Assembly: GCF_030682845.1 (NCBI RefSeq)
Contig: NZ_JAUXNK010000045.1
Location: 1-64,000 of the forward strand
Source of the DNA: Methanolobus sp.
GTDB taxonomy: Archaea > Halobacteriota > Methanosarcinia > Methanosarcinales > Methanosarcinaceae
Length of the DNA: 64,000 nt
Direction of reading: 5' to 3'
Shown here piece by piece: positions 1 through 8,692 of this stretch. The notes beneath the pieces are model-generated. The model saw nothing but the letters and a program-made list of their open reading frames with translations. It was not told the origin of the DNA and made no database searches. A program made the position numbers and the translations under genes. Numbering within the stretch: the first letter of the stretch is position 1; the number at the start of each line of letters is the position of its first letter.

Positions 1-93
1 CACGGGACTGCGGTCTTTCACCAGAGGGCCTTTCACGGGACTGCGGTCTTTCACCAGAGGGCCTTTCACGGGACTGCGGTCTTTCGCGGGTTT
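1..93 (-). repeat. 33-bp in-frame tandem repeat in the dnaG tail
   Basis: The 33-bp unit begins at 1, 34 and 67. The first two copies are identical and the third diverges after about 26 bases. Since 33 is a multiple of three, each unit encodes the same eleven residues, [11 protein letters not shown] on the minus strand. Further degenerate RP/RE-rich repeats continue to about 140. The array runs off the window edge, so its copy number is unknown. Confidence 0.9.
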
Positions 94-1159
94 GCGGCCT
101 CTCTACAGGTATCCTCTCACGGGACTGTGGCACCTGCTCTTCTTCTGTAGCTGGCTGAGGTTCTTTCTCATCTGCTTTTTGCACCTTTACAGGGCTTATT
201 CTTTTTACTTCAGCAGGACCTGACCTTGAAACTTCAGGCGGAGCTATTCTTTTTACATCAGAAGTACGCCTTTCCTTGCGTTTTGGCAGGCGCCCAATGG
301 GGGATGCGTTATCTGATTCAGAATCCTTTATACTGTACTTATCGAGCACCTGTTCAACGGGGACTTTCTGCCTGAGGGCTCTTATAACCTCTTTTTGCAC
401 AAGGTCTTCAACACTCTTTCCATCAGGAGCACGTGCAATATAATCTACATTGGCCACCTGGACCAATTCCTTGACAATGAGCTCTCCGCCGCGGTCACCA
501 TCAGTGAACACTGTGACTGTCTCTTTCTTCTTGGTAAGCTCCGCAACCTCAGGAGGGACATTGGTGCCTCCCACACAAATTGTGTTCTTGATGCCGTAAC
601 GAAGGAGGTTAAGAACATCTGCACGTCCCTCTACAACTATGATCGCGTCAGAATCAAACACTGCAGGACCGCAAGGTATCTTGTTCTTTCCGAAGTATTC
701 CATTTCTTCGACCCTTACAGACTGGCGCACCTGGTCTGCAATTTCCTGGGACTCCGGCAGGTTCTCGTCAAACATGCCTGTAAGGATGAACTTTGCTCTC
801 TCGATGATCTGGTGCCTCTTTGTGGCCCTGACATCCTCCATCTGGGTTATCTCTATCTTTGCACTGCAGGGACCTACCCTGTCAATGGTTTCAAGAGATG
901 CTGCCAGAATGGATGTTTCGACCTTGTCGAGGCTTGAAGGGATAAGGATAGTGCCTTTGGTCTTCCCGGCCTTGGCACTTACAACAACCTCGATCCTTCC
1001 TATCCTGCCTGTCTTCTGGAGGTCACGCAGGTCAAGGTCGGAGCCAAGGAGCCCCTCCGTCTGGCCGAATATAGCGCCTACTATGTCGGGACGTTCGATT
1101 ATTCCTTCAGCGCTGATCTTTGAATGAATGATATATTTTGTAGTGTCTGCATTTTGCAT
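1..1159 (-). CDS. dnaG: Archaeal DnaG-type primase, 3' end outside the window
   Basis: The visible 386 residues match archaeal DnaG, a Toprim-domain protein linked to RNA primer synthesis and to the archaeal exosome. The N-terminal region (about 1-165) is typical of the family and starts [16 protein letters not shown]. The Toprim core follows, with the acidic motifs [12 protein letters not shown] and [11 protein letters not shown] around residues 175-235. The tail from about residue 285 is charged and low in complexity, rich in R, P, E and S, and ends in tandem copies of [11 protein letters not shown] up to the window edge. The start is the ATG at 1159, which gives the family-like N terminus. 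What this window lacks is only the C-terminal end. The repetitive tail is the odd feature; a charged tail before the C-terminal domain is common, but the exact repeat is a local expansion. Confidence 0.93.
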   Translation of the reverse strand, partial: MQNADTTKYIIHSKISAEGIIERPDIVGAIFGQTEGLLGSDLDLRDLQKTGRIGRIEVVVSAKAGKTKGTILIPSSLDKVETSILAASLETIDRVGPCSAKIEITQMEDVRATKRHQIIERAKFILTGMFDENLPESQEIADQVRQSVRVEEMEYFGKNKIPCGPAVFDSDAIIVVEGRADVLNLLRYGIKNTICVGGTNVPPEVAELTKKKETVTVFTDGDRGGELIVKELVQVANVDYIARAPDGKSVEDLVQKEVIRALRQKVPVEQVLDKYSIKDSESDNASPIGRLPKRKERRTSDVKRIAPPEVSRSGPAEVKRISPVKVQKADEKEPQPATEEEQVPQSRERIPVERPQTRERPQSRERPSGERPQSRERPSGERPQSR

Positions 1160-1875
1160 TTGGATTCTCCTAGAGTTTATGATGATATGCGTATAGTCGA
1201 AAGCCTCTCAAGCCTTCAGCCCAATGCAAAAATAGTATACTACCCGCTACACTACATGTATACAGGACAGGCAGTAATGACATCAGAGAAGATTTTTCTC
1301 ATTTAAATTATAAATCAGGGCTTATAAAATGCAGCGTTATGTATGATCGTAAAACTACATTCACTAACAGGCGTACCAATGTGCAGCAAGCAATTTCCCG
1401 CGGGCACCAGCCCGTTGCTATGACCACTCAAACATCTTCTGGCAGACATGATTAGCAGTTTCCAAATCCCTCATCTGATTCCCAATCAATCTTTACTATG
1501 CCGTGTACCTTTATTTTTCGCTACTCCTTTATCTGTGAGATAGGTTTTTACATGTAATGAATAAGGATTATGATTAAACTATATTTGCATTAGTGGAAAT
1601 GCCCTTGCGTAAGGACATTTCTGTGATCTTGATCGAATTTCAAGTATGGATCGTAACCATAACAGGATGGTTACATAAACTAATAGAATTCAAAGTCTTA
1701 TAAACTTATGGGTAACACGGGCAGGGAAGGCTCTGAAACTAGTAAAGCAAGTGAACTTGATTTAGCTTTCCCTTTATAAGGCCTTCATCCTTCCGGAGTT
1801 ATGTGCGGGGAAATATCTGACAGGAAGATCTTCGCGCAAGGAACTATGATATAAATTAACTGCATTTGTAATATT
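1160..1875. other. 716-bp intergenic region with hairpins and one possible small gene
   Basis: No large gene is visible between dnaG and the flavoprotein. The stretch holds a possible 38-codon gene at 1339-1455. It also holds an imperfect hairpin at 1595-1622 (arms AAATGCCCTT and AAGGACATTT, one mismatch) and a perfect 8-bp inverted repeat at 1653-1674 (GTAACCAT, 6-nt loop, ATGGTTAC). The rest is AT-rich and shows nothing recognisable. The two hairpins could be regulatory or part of an untranslated RNA; the sequence alone does not decide. Confidence 0.5.
1339..1455 (+). CDS. Possible small basic protein, 38 aa, unknown function
   Basis: A 38-codon frame starts at ATG 1339 and ends with TAG at 1453-1455. 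It reads MYDRKTTFTNRRTNVQQA followed by a polar, His/Thr/Ser/Gln-rich half ending SSGRHD. Its GC content is higher than in the flanking AT-rich DNA. A TATA-like element (TTTAAATTATAAAT, about 1302-1315) lies roughly 25-30 bp upstream of the ATG, the spacing expected for a leaderless archaeal transcript; no Shine-Dalgarno is seen. I do not recognise a family. It could equally be a chance frame. Confidence 0.3.
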   Translation: MYDRKTTFTNRRTNVQQAISRGHQPVAMTTQTSSGRHD

Positions 1876-3252
1876 ATGAATGACAGAGATCCGGCTGACA
1901 GAAAGAAAATTATCATTATAGGTGGAGGGGCAGTGGGACTGGCTGTGGCAACAAGTGTAAAACGCCATAGTGACCACGAGATCCTTGTATTCTCCTCGGA
2001 TTCCCATGCATCCTACAGCCAGTGTGGCATACCGTTTGTAATAGCAAAGGAGATCAATGATTTCAATTCCCTTCTCCTCAGGAAGAAAGAATTCTTCGAA
2101 GAAGCAGGAATAGACCTGCGCACAGGCACTGTGGTCAAGTCTATTGACATAGCGGCCCGTACGGTCCTTGCTGAAGGAAAAGAATACCGCTTTGACAGGC
2201 TTGTGATAGCCACCGGTAGCACTCCGTCAATCCCGGAGAAACTCGAATCAGGAGCTTTACTGAAGAATGTTTTTACCGTACGCACCCTTGAGGACGCCAT
2301 AAGGCTTGAAAAGGCCCTTCAGGATGTATCCAGTGTGGCGATAATCGGAGGAGGGGCAATCGGAGCTGAACTTGCTGTGGCATGTTCTAAAAGGAGATTG
2401 AATACACTTCTTATCAACCGGAGCAGTTCCCTGCTCTCACATAATATCGACCCTGATATGGCAGATATAGTCCGGGAGCATCTTGAATCCATGGGAGTGC
2501 AAATACTTACCGACTACACCCCGCAGGCTCTCAATGGGGAAGGCAGCGTCAGGTCCGTGACCATTGGAGAAAAGGAATTCCCGGCTGACGTGGTCATAAT
2601 ATCTGCAGGGGTAAAGCCAGAAACACAGATTGCTGCTGATGCCGGGATAATGATAGGCCCCACGGGAGGGATCATTGTCAACGACGATCTGCAGGTAAAG
2701 CTGACTAACGGTACTTTTGACCCCGATGTCTACTGCGGGGGAGAGTGCGCACAACTTCAGGATCTCATAACAGGCAGACCTATGTTAAGCCAGCTTGCAA
2801 GCACAGCAAGAAGAATGGCAGGAGTGATACGGGATAACCTGATAGATGAACAGAGCAGCTTCGGTCCGGTTATCAGCCCCTGGGTGGCTCTCATCGGCGA
2901 ACTGGAAGTAGGGACAGTAGGTATTACCACCCGGATAGCCCGTCTTAATGGAATAGACGTAGTAAGCGGTCTTGCCACAGGCACCACCCGTGCAGGCTAC
3001 TACCCGGGTTCAGCCCAGCTGTACATAAAGCTTCTTTTCAGGAACAGGATCCTCGTCGGAGCACAGGCTATCGGCGGCAAGGGTGTCAAAGAGAGGATTG
3101 ACGGGCTTTCCCTTGCTATCAGCAAAAGAACTACAGTGGACGAGATCCTTAACATGGAAACCTGCTATACACCACCACTTGGAACACTTGTGGATCCGCT
3201 CACCTATGCGGCAAAAGGTGCACTCCGGAAAATGTCAAAGGTCCGGAAATGA
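1876..3252 (+). CDS. FAD/NAD(P)-dependent pyridine nucleotide-disulfide oxidoreductase (CoA-disulfide reductase/NADH oxidase type)
   Basis: This 458-residue protein has the two-nucleotide-domain architecture of the family. The FAD-binding loop GGGAVG is at residues 16-21, the NAD(P) loop GGGAIG near 158-163, and the second FAD motif ends in YCGGECAQ around 285. The single active-site cysteine of CoA-disulfide reductases and NADH oxidases is C50 in SYSQCGIPF; there is no CxxxxC pair as in glutathione-type reductases. A dimerisation domain fills the C-terminal 120 residues. Likely reactions are NAD(P)H-dependent reduction of CoA disulfide, polysulfide or oxygen; the substrate cannot be fixed from sequence. 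Its stop overlaps the rtcA start (ATGA), so the two are probably cotranscribed. Confidence 0.85.
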   Translation: MNDRDPADRKKIIIIGGGAVGLAVATSVKRHSDHEILVFSSDSHASYSQCGIPFVIAKEINDFNSLLLRKKEFFEEAGIDLRTGTVVKSIDIAARTVLAEGKEYRFDRLVIATGSTPSIPEKLESGALLKNVFTVRTLEDAIRLEKALQDVSSVAIIGGGAIGAELAVACSKRRLNTLLINRSSSLLSHNIDPDMADIVREHLESMGVQILTDYTPQALNGEGSVRSVTIGEKEFPADVVIISAGVKPETQIAADAGIMIGPTGGIIVNDDLQVKLTNGTFDPDVYCGGECAQLQDLITGRPMLSQLASTARRMAGVIRDNLIDEQSSFGPVISPWVALIGELEVGTVGITTRIARLNGIDVVSGLATGTTRAGYYPGSAQLYIKLLFRNRILVGAQAIGGKGVKERIDGLSLAISKRTTVDEILNMETCYTPPLGTLVDPLTYAAKGALRKMSKVRK

Positions 3253-4244
3253 TAGTCATCGACGGCTCATATGGAGAGGGAGGGGGACAGATACTGCGGA
3301 CTGCGGTATCCCTCTCAGCAGTAATAGGAGAGGAAGTAACCGTTACAGATATCCGCAAAGCTAGACCCCAGCCCGGGCTGAAGATGCAGCATCTCACATC
3401 AATAAAAGCAGCCGCTCTCTTATGTGATGCAAAGGTGGAAGGGCTTTTTCCGGGCTCAACTGAGATCCGGTTCTTTCCACTGGAAATAAAGGGGTTAAGT
3501 GCCGAAATAGACATTGGTACCGCAGGGAGCATCCCATTACTTATCCAGAGTATCATGCCTGCTGCCGCTTATGCAAGCAGTGGCGTCAGGCTCATGCTCA
3601 AAGGAGGGACTGATGTCACCTGGTCCCCTACCATAGACTATCTTGAGAATGTGACATTCAAAGCCCTGGCGAGAATGGGCTACAGCTCACATCTGAAAAC
3701 CATTAGCAGAGGCTACTACCCCAGAGGTGGGGGACTAATCGAGCTGGAAATCAAGCCATCAAAGCTTCAGGGATATGATTTTCTCAGAGAGGATGGAGAT
3801 GTTTCAGGCATATCCCATAGCTCCGGGCTGCCCGAACATGTGGCACAGAGACAGGCCGCATCTGCAAAGGAGATCCTGGACGAGAAGGGATATGAATGTG
3901 ATATCCTTACAGAGGTCTCGCAATATGCTTCCACTGGAAGCGGGATAAGCCTGTGGTCAGGTTTTAAGGGTGCAGTCTCCATTGGAAAAAAAGGCTTGCC
4001 TGCAGAGGAGGTGGGAGCCAGGGCTGCAGAGGAAATGATAACATACCTGGAGTCGGCGGCAGCTGTCGACCAGCATCTTGCCGACCAGCTGATACCTTAC
4101 ATGGGACTTGCAGGCAGCGGCTCTTTCACAACCGTTGCCCTGTCAGATCACACAACGACCAATATATGGGTCACTGAACAATTCCTTGATGTCAGGTTCG
4201 GCATAAAAAGAGGGAATGGGGTTGTCGAGGTTTACGTGCAATGA
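3249..4244 (+). CDS. rtcA: RNA 3'-terminal phosphate cyclase
   Basis: RtcA converts RNA 3'-phosphates to 2',3'-cyclic phosphates through an AMP-RNA intermediate. The 331-residue length is standard. The N terminus IDGSYGEGGGQILRTAV is the family hallmark, the signature RGYYPRGGG lies near residues 156-164, and H301 in the C-terminal segment LSDHTTTNIW sits where the catalytic His that is adenylylated is expected. It is coupled by a 4-bp overlap to the flavoprotein upstream. It converges stop-to-stop on kptA with no spacer (TGATCA), placing two RNA end-modifying enzymes side by side. Confidence 0.95.
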   Translation: MIVIDGSYGEGGGQILRTAVSLSAVIGEEVTVTDIRKARPQPGLKMQHLTSIKAAALLCDAKVEGLFPGSTEIRFFPLEIKGLSAEIDIGTAGSIPLLIQSIMPAAAYASSGVRLMLKGGTDVTWSPTIDYLENVTFKALARMGYSSHLKTISRGYYPRGGGLIELEIKPSKLQGYDFLREDGDVSGISHSSGLPEHVAQRQAASAKEILDEKGYECDILTEVSQYASTGSGISLWSGFKGAVSIGKKGLPAEEVGARAAEEMITYLESAAAVDQHLADQLIPYMGLAGSGSFTTVALSDHTTTNIWVTEQFLDVRFGIKRGNGVVEVYVQ

Positions 4245-4880
4245 TCATTCCTGTGTGTCAGCGATGCTTATGTACTCTGAGGGAATGCTCTTTGCAAGCA
4301 CAATATCCCCATTAACAACCACAATATCAATCCCGTCGTCCTGCGCCGATGCGGCATCGATTTCAAATATCACAGGGTTGTCAGTGTGGATAGAAGCGGC
4401 CTGCATTGCTTTTTCCAGTGAGGTGCTCAGGTGCACATAGCACTGCCTGACAGGAGTGATCCCGTTCTCAAGAAGCATGTCCGCTTCTTCCTGGCTTACA
4501 CCATAGTAGAGGTAAGGGAGTTCATTCTCAGGATAATCGGATATAAGATCGATCTCTACTGAATGGCCGTAACGAGCCCTGATAAAAGATCCGTCTATCT
4601 CATAGCGGCCTTTCACGTCGGACTCTACCAGAGACACAAGGCGCTCCATGGTGCCCCATTTGTAGCGCTTCATCATAATTTCACAGAGCACATCCATATC
4701 AACCCAGCCCTGCTGGTCCATTTCCAGGCCAACATCCTCCGGGAAGTGCCTCAATGCACCGGAAATGAATCTTCCAAGCCTCTCTTCCCGGTCATCATCC
4801 AGCACATAACGTCCTTCTTCGCCGCATTCCGGGCATACATCGCCCCTGAAGTACCCATGCTGTATACATTTACGGATCAT
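4245..4880 (-). CDS. kptA: RNA 2'-phosphotransferase (Tpt1/KptA family) with N-terminal zinc ribbon
   Basis: KptA removes an internal RNA 2'-phosphate by transferring it to NAD+. Residues 1-30 form a small zinc-ribbon-like segment (CIQHGYF, then CPEC). The catalytic region follows, with LRHFPEDVGLEMD near 45, RYGHSVEIDL near 105, LYYGVSQEE near 125 and YVHLSTSLEKA near 150; these align with the LRH, QGHS, LYHGT and HVHLS motifs of the family. The His of LYHGT is Tyr here. The gene converges on rtcA. Its physiological substrate in archaea, which lack the fungal tRNA splicing route, is not known from sequence. Confidence 0.9.
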   Translation of the reverse strand: MIRKCIQHGYFRGDVCPECGEEGRYVLDDDREERLGRFISGALRHFPEDVGLEMDQQGWVDMDVLCEIMMKRYKWGTMERLVSLVESDVKGRYEIDGSFIRARYGHSVEIDLISDYPENELPYLYYGVSQEEADMLLENGITPVRQCYVHLSTSLEKAMQAASIHTDNPVIFEIDAASAQDDGIDIVVVNGDIVLAKSIPSEYISIADTQE

Positions 4881-5022
4881 GATATCTGTCAGATATATCT
4901 TATAATTAATATAAGTTGTTAAAATGGCCTGTATTCACAGTTCGCTTGAACCGGCAGTTATCTTCACTGAGGAACAAATGATTTAAGATGTATTATGTAT
5001 GTAAGTCTTTCAGGTATATAAC

Positions 5023-6168
5023 ATGGATGAAATTATAGAGATATACAAAAAGCAAAAGCTTAGCGGGACAATCACCCAGGAGGACTTCCTGGAAAGGGTC
5101 GGGGAAAAAGTGAACCAGATGGGCGGACTTTGTGACACAAGAACGGCAGCAATGCTTGTGGCACATGACCTTGGGGCCGGTGACACACATGGAGAAGGTG
5201 CCGGGAATGAGATACAAAAGGTTGCAGATATCGCCCCCGGCACAGGTAATGTCAGGCTCATTGCCAAGGTCATGTCTGTGTTCCCGGCCAAGGAGTTCAA
5301 CCGCAATGACGGCACCATCGGAAGAGTTGCAAATCTTCTCGTTGCTGACGAAACGGGTTCCATACGCCTGACACTGTGGGACGATAAGGCAGATCTTGTG
5401 AAGACAGGAGATATCACTATCGGGCAGACATTCCAGATAAGCGGTTATGTGAAAGAAGGATATTCCGGTGTTGAAGTGAATATAGGTAACAACGGTGTGC
5501 TGTGCGAGACAGACGAAAAGATCGAGGCCTCTGTTGCCACCACAAAGGTCGCAGATATAAAGAACGGCATGGGTGACATTAACCTCAAAGCCAGGGTGCT
5601 GGACATAGCCGATATAAAGACCTTTAACCGCAAGGATGGCTCAACAGGCAGGGTTTCGAATATAACTGTGGGAGACAACACCGGAAAGATCAGGGTCACC
5701 CTGTGGGATGAGAAAACAGACCTGCTGCCCGAATTAAATATCAATGACTCCATTGAGATAATCAACGCTTACGCCCGGGAGAATAACTTCAGCCAGCAGG
5801 TCGAAGTGCAGGTAGGCAACCGCACCATTCTGAAGAAAACAGACAAGCCAGTCGACTATTCAGAGAATTTCACACCCATATCCGATATAATACCAGGGGA
5901 ATCATACTCTATCAAAGGATCTGTCTCGGGGATAGGGGACCGCCGGGACTTCACACGCGATGACGGTACAGAGAACAGCGTCTCAAATATCTATGTTTCC
6001 GATGACACAGGCAGGATAAGGATAGCGCTCTGGGGTGAACATGCCGGCCTTATAGAGGATGTTGATATTGACACCGAAATAGAGATAATCGATGCCTTCT
6101 CAAAATCAGGGTTCAATGATGAGATAGAGCTCAGCGCAGGAAACAGGACAAGGATAATTGTCCTTTGA
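5023..6168 (+). CDS. Replication protein A-like single-stranded DNA-binding protein with three OB folds
   Basis: The 381-residue protein contains three tandem OB folds built from the same repeat. Each carries a near-identical core: FNRNDGTIGRVANLLVADE near residue 90, FNRKDGSTGRVSNITVGD near 205 and FTRDDGTENSVSNIYVSD near 310, each followed by a TG(S/K/R)IR(L/V/I)(T/A)LW strand. The first 60 residues are a helical extension. This is the architecture of euryarchaeal multi-OB RPA proteins, which protect ssDNA in replication and repair. No C-terminal zinc finger is visible, unlike some RPA homologues. ATG 5023 is taken as start. A perfect inverted repeat follows the gene. Confidence 0.88.
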   Translation: MDEIIEIYKKQKLSGTITQEDFLERVGEKVNQMGGLCDTRTAAMLVAHDLGAGDTHGEGAGNEIQKVADIAPGTGNVRLIAKVMSVFPAKEFNRNDGTIGRVANLLVADETGSIRLTLWDDKADLVKTGDITIGQTFQISGYVKEGYSGVEVNIGNNGVLCETDEKIEASVATTKVADIKNGMGDINLKARVLDIADIKTFNRKDGSTGRVSNITVGDNTGKIRVTLWDEKTDLLPELNINDSIEIINAYARENNFSQQVEVQVGNRTILKKTDKPVDYSENFTPISDIIPGESYSIKGSVSGIGDRRDFTRDDGTENSVSNIYVSDDTGRIRIALWGEHAGLIEDVDIDTEIEIIDAFSKSGFNDEIELSAGNRTRIIVL

Positions 6169-6188
6169 GTAAGAGATCAGCGGTTATC

Positions 6189-6224
6189 GTATGGAACACT
6201 CACCAGGACTACGGTGTTCCATAC
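6189..6224 (+). terminator. Perfect 11-bp inverted repeat downstream of the RPA gene
   Basis: GTATGGAACAC at 6189-6199 is exactly complementary to GTGTTCCATAC at 6214-6224 with a 14-nt loop. It begins 20 bp after the RPA stop. No long T-run follows, so it could be a transcript-stabilising 3' hairpin, a weak terminator or a protein-binding site. Confidence 0.5.
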
Positions 6225-6451
6225 TCTTACCTGATTGCAGGATATTTACCGGGTTTTATTTATCTGGGTGTTGTCCTTCACCTTCCGTGTCCTGATTTTC
6301 TACCAGGTGGAACATTTTGTTCATCCCATCTGAGCCCTTTTACCATGGAAAGAAATGCATGAACACCTATAAATACAATTAACTCGACATTTTAACTGTG
6401 GACTATTAGTGACCAATTCTTAACTCCTGGCTTTAAAGGAAGGTAAGGGTC

Positions 6452-7054
6452 TTGAACGCACAAAGGGATTTGGAAACCGACGTTTCGATAAAAGAGATAC
6501 AGAACGAGATGTCTGTCAAAGAATTGATGACAAGGGATATCTTTGTCATGGATGCTGACACTACCGTACTTGAAGTTGCCCGGGAGATGACTGACCGCAA
6601 TGCAGACAGTGTTATTGTGGTGGATGATGGTGACATCGTCGGCATAATCACCGAGAAGGATGTTGTTTCCAAGACTGTTGCAAAGAACAGGCTTCCCGGA
6701 GAGATGAATGCCAGGAGCATTATGTCCTCCCCGATAATATCCATCAAACCCTCTACAGGAATGATCGAAGCAGCTGAGCTTATGGTCAAGTCGGATATAC
6801 GCAGGCTTGCAGTGATGGATGGTAACATAATACTGGGAATGATCACATACAGGGATATCATGGCAATCTCCCCGGGACTGAACACCATCCTCCAGAACCT
6901 GATAGAATTGCACCGTGAAGGAGACTTCCTGAGGGAGACCGATGTGGAGCGTGGCATCTGCCAGCGTTGCGGTGCCACGGCTGACAACCTGAGAGAGGTC
7001 AACGGGCTCAACCTGTGTGAGGACTGCAGTGAGGAAGAAGGTTACTATGACTAG
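6452..7054 (+). CDS. CBS-domain protein with C-terminal zinc ribbon
   Basis: The protein has two CBS motifs forming one Bateman module (about residues 20-150; MTRDIFVMDADTTVLEVA and IMSSPIISIKPSTGM mark the repeats). A C-terminal zinc ribbon follows, with CQRCG near 170 and CEDCSEEE near 191. CBS pairs bind adenine nucleotides and act as energy sensors; the ribbon may contact nucleic acid or a partner. The start drawn is TTG 6452, preceded by a purine-rich AAGGAAGGT. ATG 6509 (MSVKELMTRD) would give a shorter protein that still keeps both CBS motifs. It is the first of three CBS genes in 3 kb. Confidence 0.85.
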   Translation: MNAQRDLETDVSIKEIQNEMSVKELMTRDIFVMDADTTVLEVAREMTDRNADSVIVVDDGDIVGIITEKDVVSKTVAKNRLPGEMNARSIMSSPIISIKPSTGMIEAAELMVKSDIRRLAVMDGNIILGMITYRDIMAISPGLNTILQNLIELHREGDFLRETDVERGICQRCGATADNLREVNGLNLCEDCSEEEGYYD

Positions 7055-7779
7055 TTTTATGCTGGTCAGAAAATAAGTACACACGAAAGCTGGTGAAATG
7101 AATGTCTGTCCCGATATATGATGGAAAAAGGTATGTATCGATTTTTAAAGCAGTGGAAAGTAGCTTTGCGGACCTTACAGGAAAAGCATTATTCGTGCTT
7201 ACAAAAAGCACATGCTTAGACAGGCATTATTATTCATATGCACACTAAAAGAGCTCTTTAGCAAAAGACCGTTGCTCCGGGACCACAGGAACTATCTGAT
7301 GTCTGGATTGCCGTTGACAGAACAGTGCAATATTATACATATGACATCTTATTAATTTCCTCTAGTCTGTTTAAGGAATTGGCCTTTTGGAATCACAGAG
7401 GATAGCAAAATGCCTGATATGTGTGGTTTAAACAATGGAAAAGAAACTCCAAAGAATTAACCATATACTAAAAAGACGAGAAGCATGCCGGCAACTACTG
7501 ATGTACTGAATCTCAACCTGCTGTGGCTATCTTATTCCCGATGATCATGCTTAGTGAGAATAGTGGAGGTAGTACTGTTGTAAATGAAAAACAATCTCCC
7601 AGTAACAGGCTGTCCGGAAAGGATCTGTCATAGCCCTTAACGGGACTATGAGAATGGTTCTGCCTGCCAGTGCATGAACAGAATGATATGGGAAGCACCT
7701 TCAAAATCAATGTCGGTGTTTTCTGCGCACGATATTAGAAAGAACGAGGATATTCAAAACATTTAGATGGAGGAACACC
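7055..7779. other. 725-bp intergenic region with no recognisable gene
   Basis: Both strands were read between the first and second CBS genes. Only very short frames occur, none with a convincing start signal. A palindrome AAAGAGCTCTTT lies near 7248. The 11-mer CAGGCTGTCCG at about 7603 recurs near 27549 and 42375 in other intergenic regions. I see no tRNA-like or obviously structured RNA here. Confidence 0.5.
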
Positions 7780-8622
7780 ATGAATGTTAGAGACATTATG
7801 AGTTCACCGGTATTCACAATAGCACCGGAAGAGAACGTGGCACATGCAAGGAACCTAATGCTGAAACATAAGATAAGCACCCTTGTGGTGGCCAAGGACG
7901 GGAAGATGGTCGGTATAGTCACAAAGACCGACCTGAGCAGAAAGCTTGCACAGGCAGAACCGATGTGGCGCAGAAGACCGATAGACAAAATCCCGGTCAA
8001 CATGGTGATGAATGATGCCCCTATATCGATCTATCCGGATGCCTCGATTTCCCAGGCAAGCAACCTGATGCTGGAGAATGGTATCAACTCACTTGTTGTT
8101 GTGAAGGATAATATAGTTGGAATAGTCACGGGAACAGACATCATGAAATATGTATCCCAACAACCGGATATTAAAATGCGGGTATCGGACGTAATGGGAG
8201 ATGACATTATCTTTGTGCACAGGCACCACACGATAAACCATGTTGTCCAGGAGATGGAAAAATACGAGGTCAACAGGGTGATAGTCACCGATGATTCCAA
8301 CGAGGCCGTCGGGATAATCACCACAAGCAACGTGGCACTGAACATCATGGTGGATAATGAGGGTAATATGCAGTCAAAGAGCATAAAGATGGCACGCAGA
8401 TCTACTCCCGCCGGCCAGAAGACATACAGGTACATCAAAGACGTCCCGCTCGTGGCCGAAGACATTATGATGGACCTGCCATCCGGCGTAGCTGTCGACG
8501 ACCTGTTGGTCGATGCTGCAAAGGTCATGCTGGATGAGCATGTTATCAGCCTTCCTGTTGTTAATAAGGATGAGATCGTGAGCATGATAGGCAGGAAAGA
8601 TATACTCCGGGCCGCTCAATAA
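7780..8622 (+). CDS. Four-CBS-domain protein
   Basis: Four CBS motifs in 280 residues make two Bateman modules: MSSPVFTIAPEENVAHA near 5, MNDAPISIYPDASI near 75, VMGDDIIFVHRHHT near 135 and MMDLPSGVAVDDLL near 225. A basic linker (KMARRSTPAGQKTYRY) separates the third and fourth motifs. There is no fused catalytic domain, so it is presumably a stand-alone nucleotide- or ligand-sensing regulator. The ATG at 7780 is preceded by GATGGAGG, a good ribosome-binding site. It is followed after 70 bp by another four-CBS protein, which suggests a duplicated pair. Confidence 0.88.
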   Translation: MNVRDIMSSPVFTIAPEENVAHARNLMLKHKISTLVVAKDGKMVGIVTKTDLSRKLAQAEPMWRRRPIDKIPVNMVMNDAPISIYPDASISQASNLMLENGINSLVVVKDNIVGIVTGTDIMKYVSQQPDIKMRVSDVMGDDIIFVHRHHTINHVVQEMEKYEVNRVIVTDDSNEAVGIITTSNVALNIMVDNEGNMQSKSIKMARRSTPAGQKTYRYIKDVPLVAEDIMMDLPSGVAVDDLLVDAAKVMLDEHVISLPVVNKDEIVSMIGRKDILRAAQ

Positions 8623-8692
8623 ACGCCGGAACAGAAGCGTACAAGCTAAAAATGTTAGATCATACAGAATTTAATACATAGAGGGAAAAATT

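Noticed and set aside
1-93. CRISPR array at the window start
   Set aside because: The 33-bp units are contiguous without spacers and in frame with dnaG, so they are a coding tandem repeat.
1124-1306. Plus-strand frame across the dnaG start
   Set aside because: It overlaps the dnaG 5' end and its promoter region and has no ribosome-binding site or protein-like character.
7603-7613. CAGGCTGTCCG copies near 7603, 27549 and 42375 as insertion sequence ends
   Set aside because: Only 11 bases are shared, no transposase or target duplication is seen, and the flanks are unrelated. Kept only as a hint for the channel remnant.
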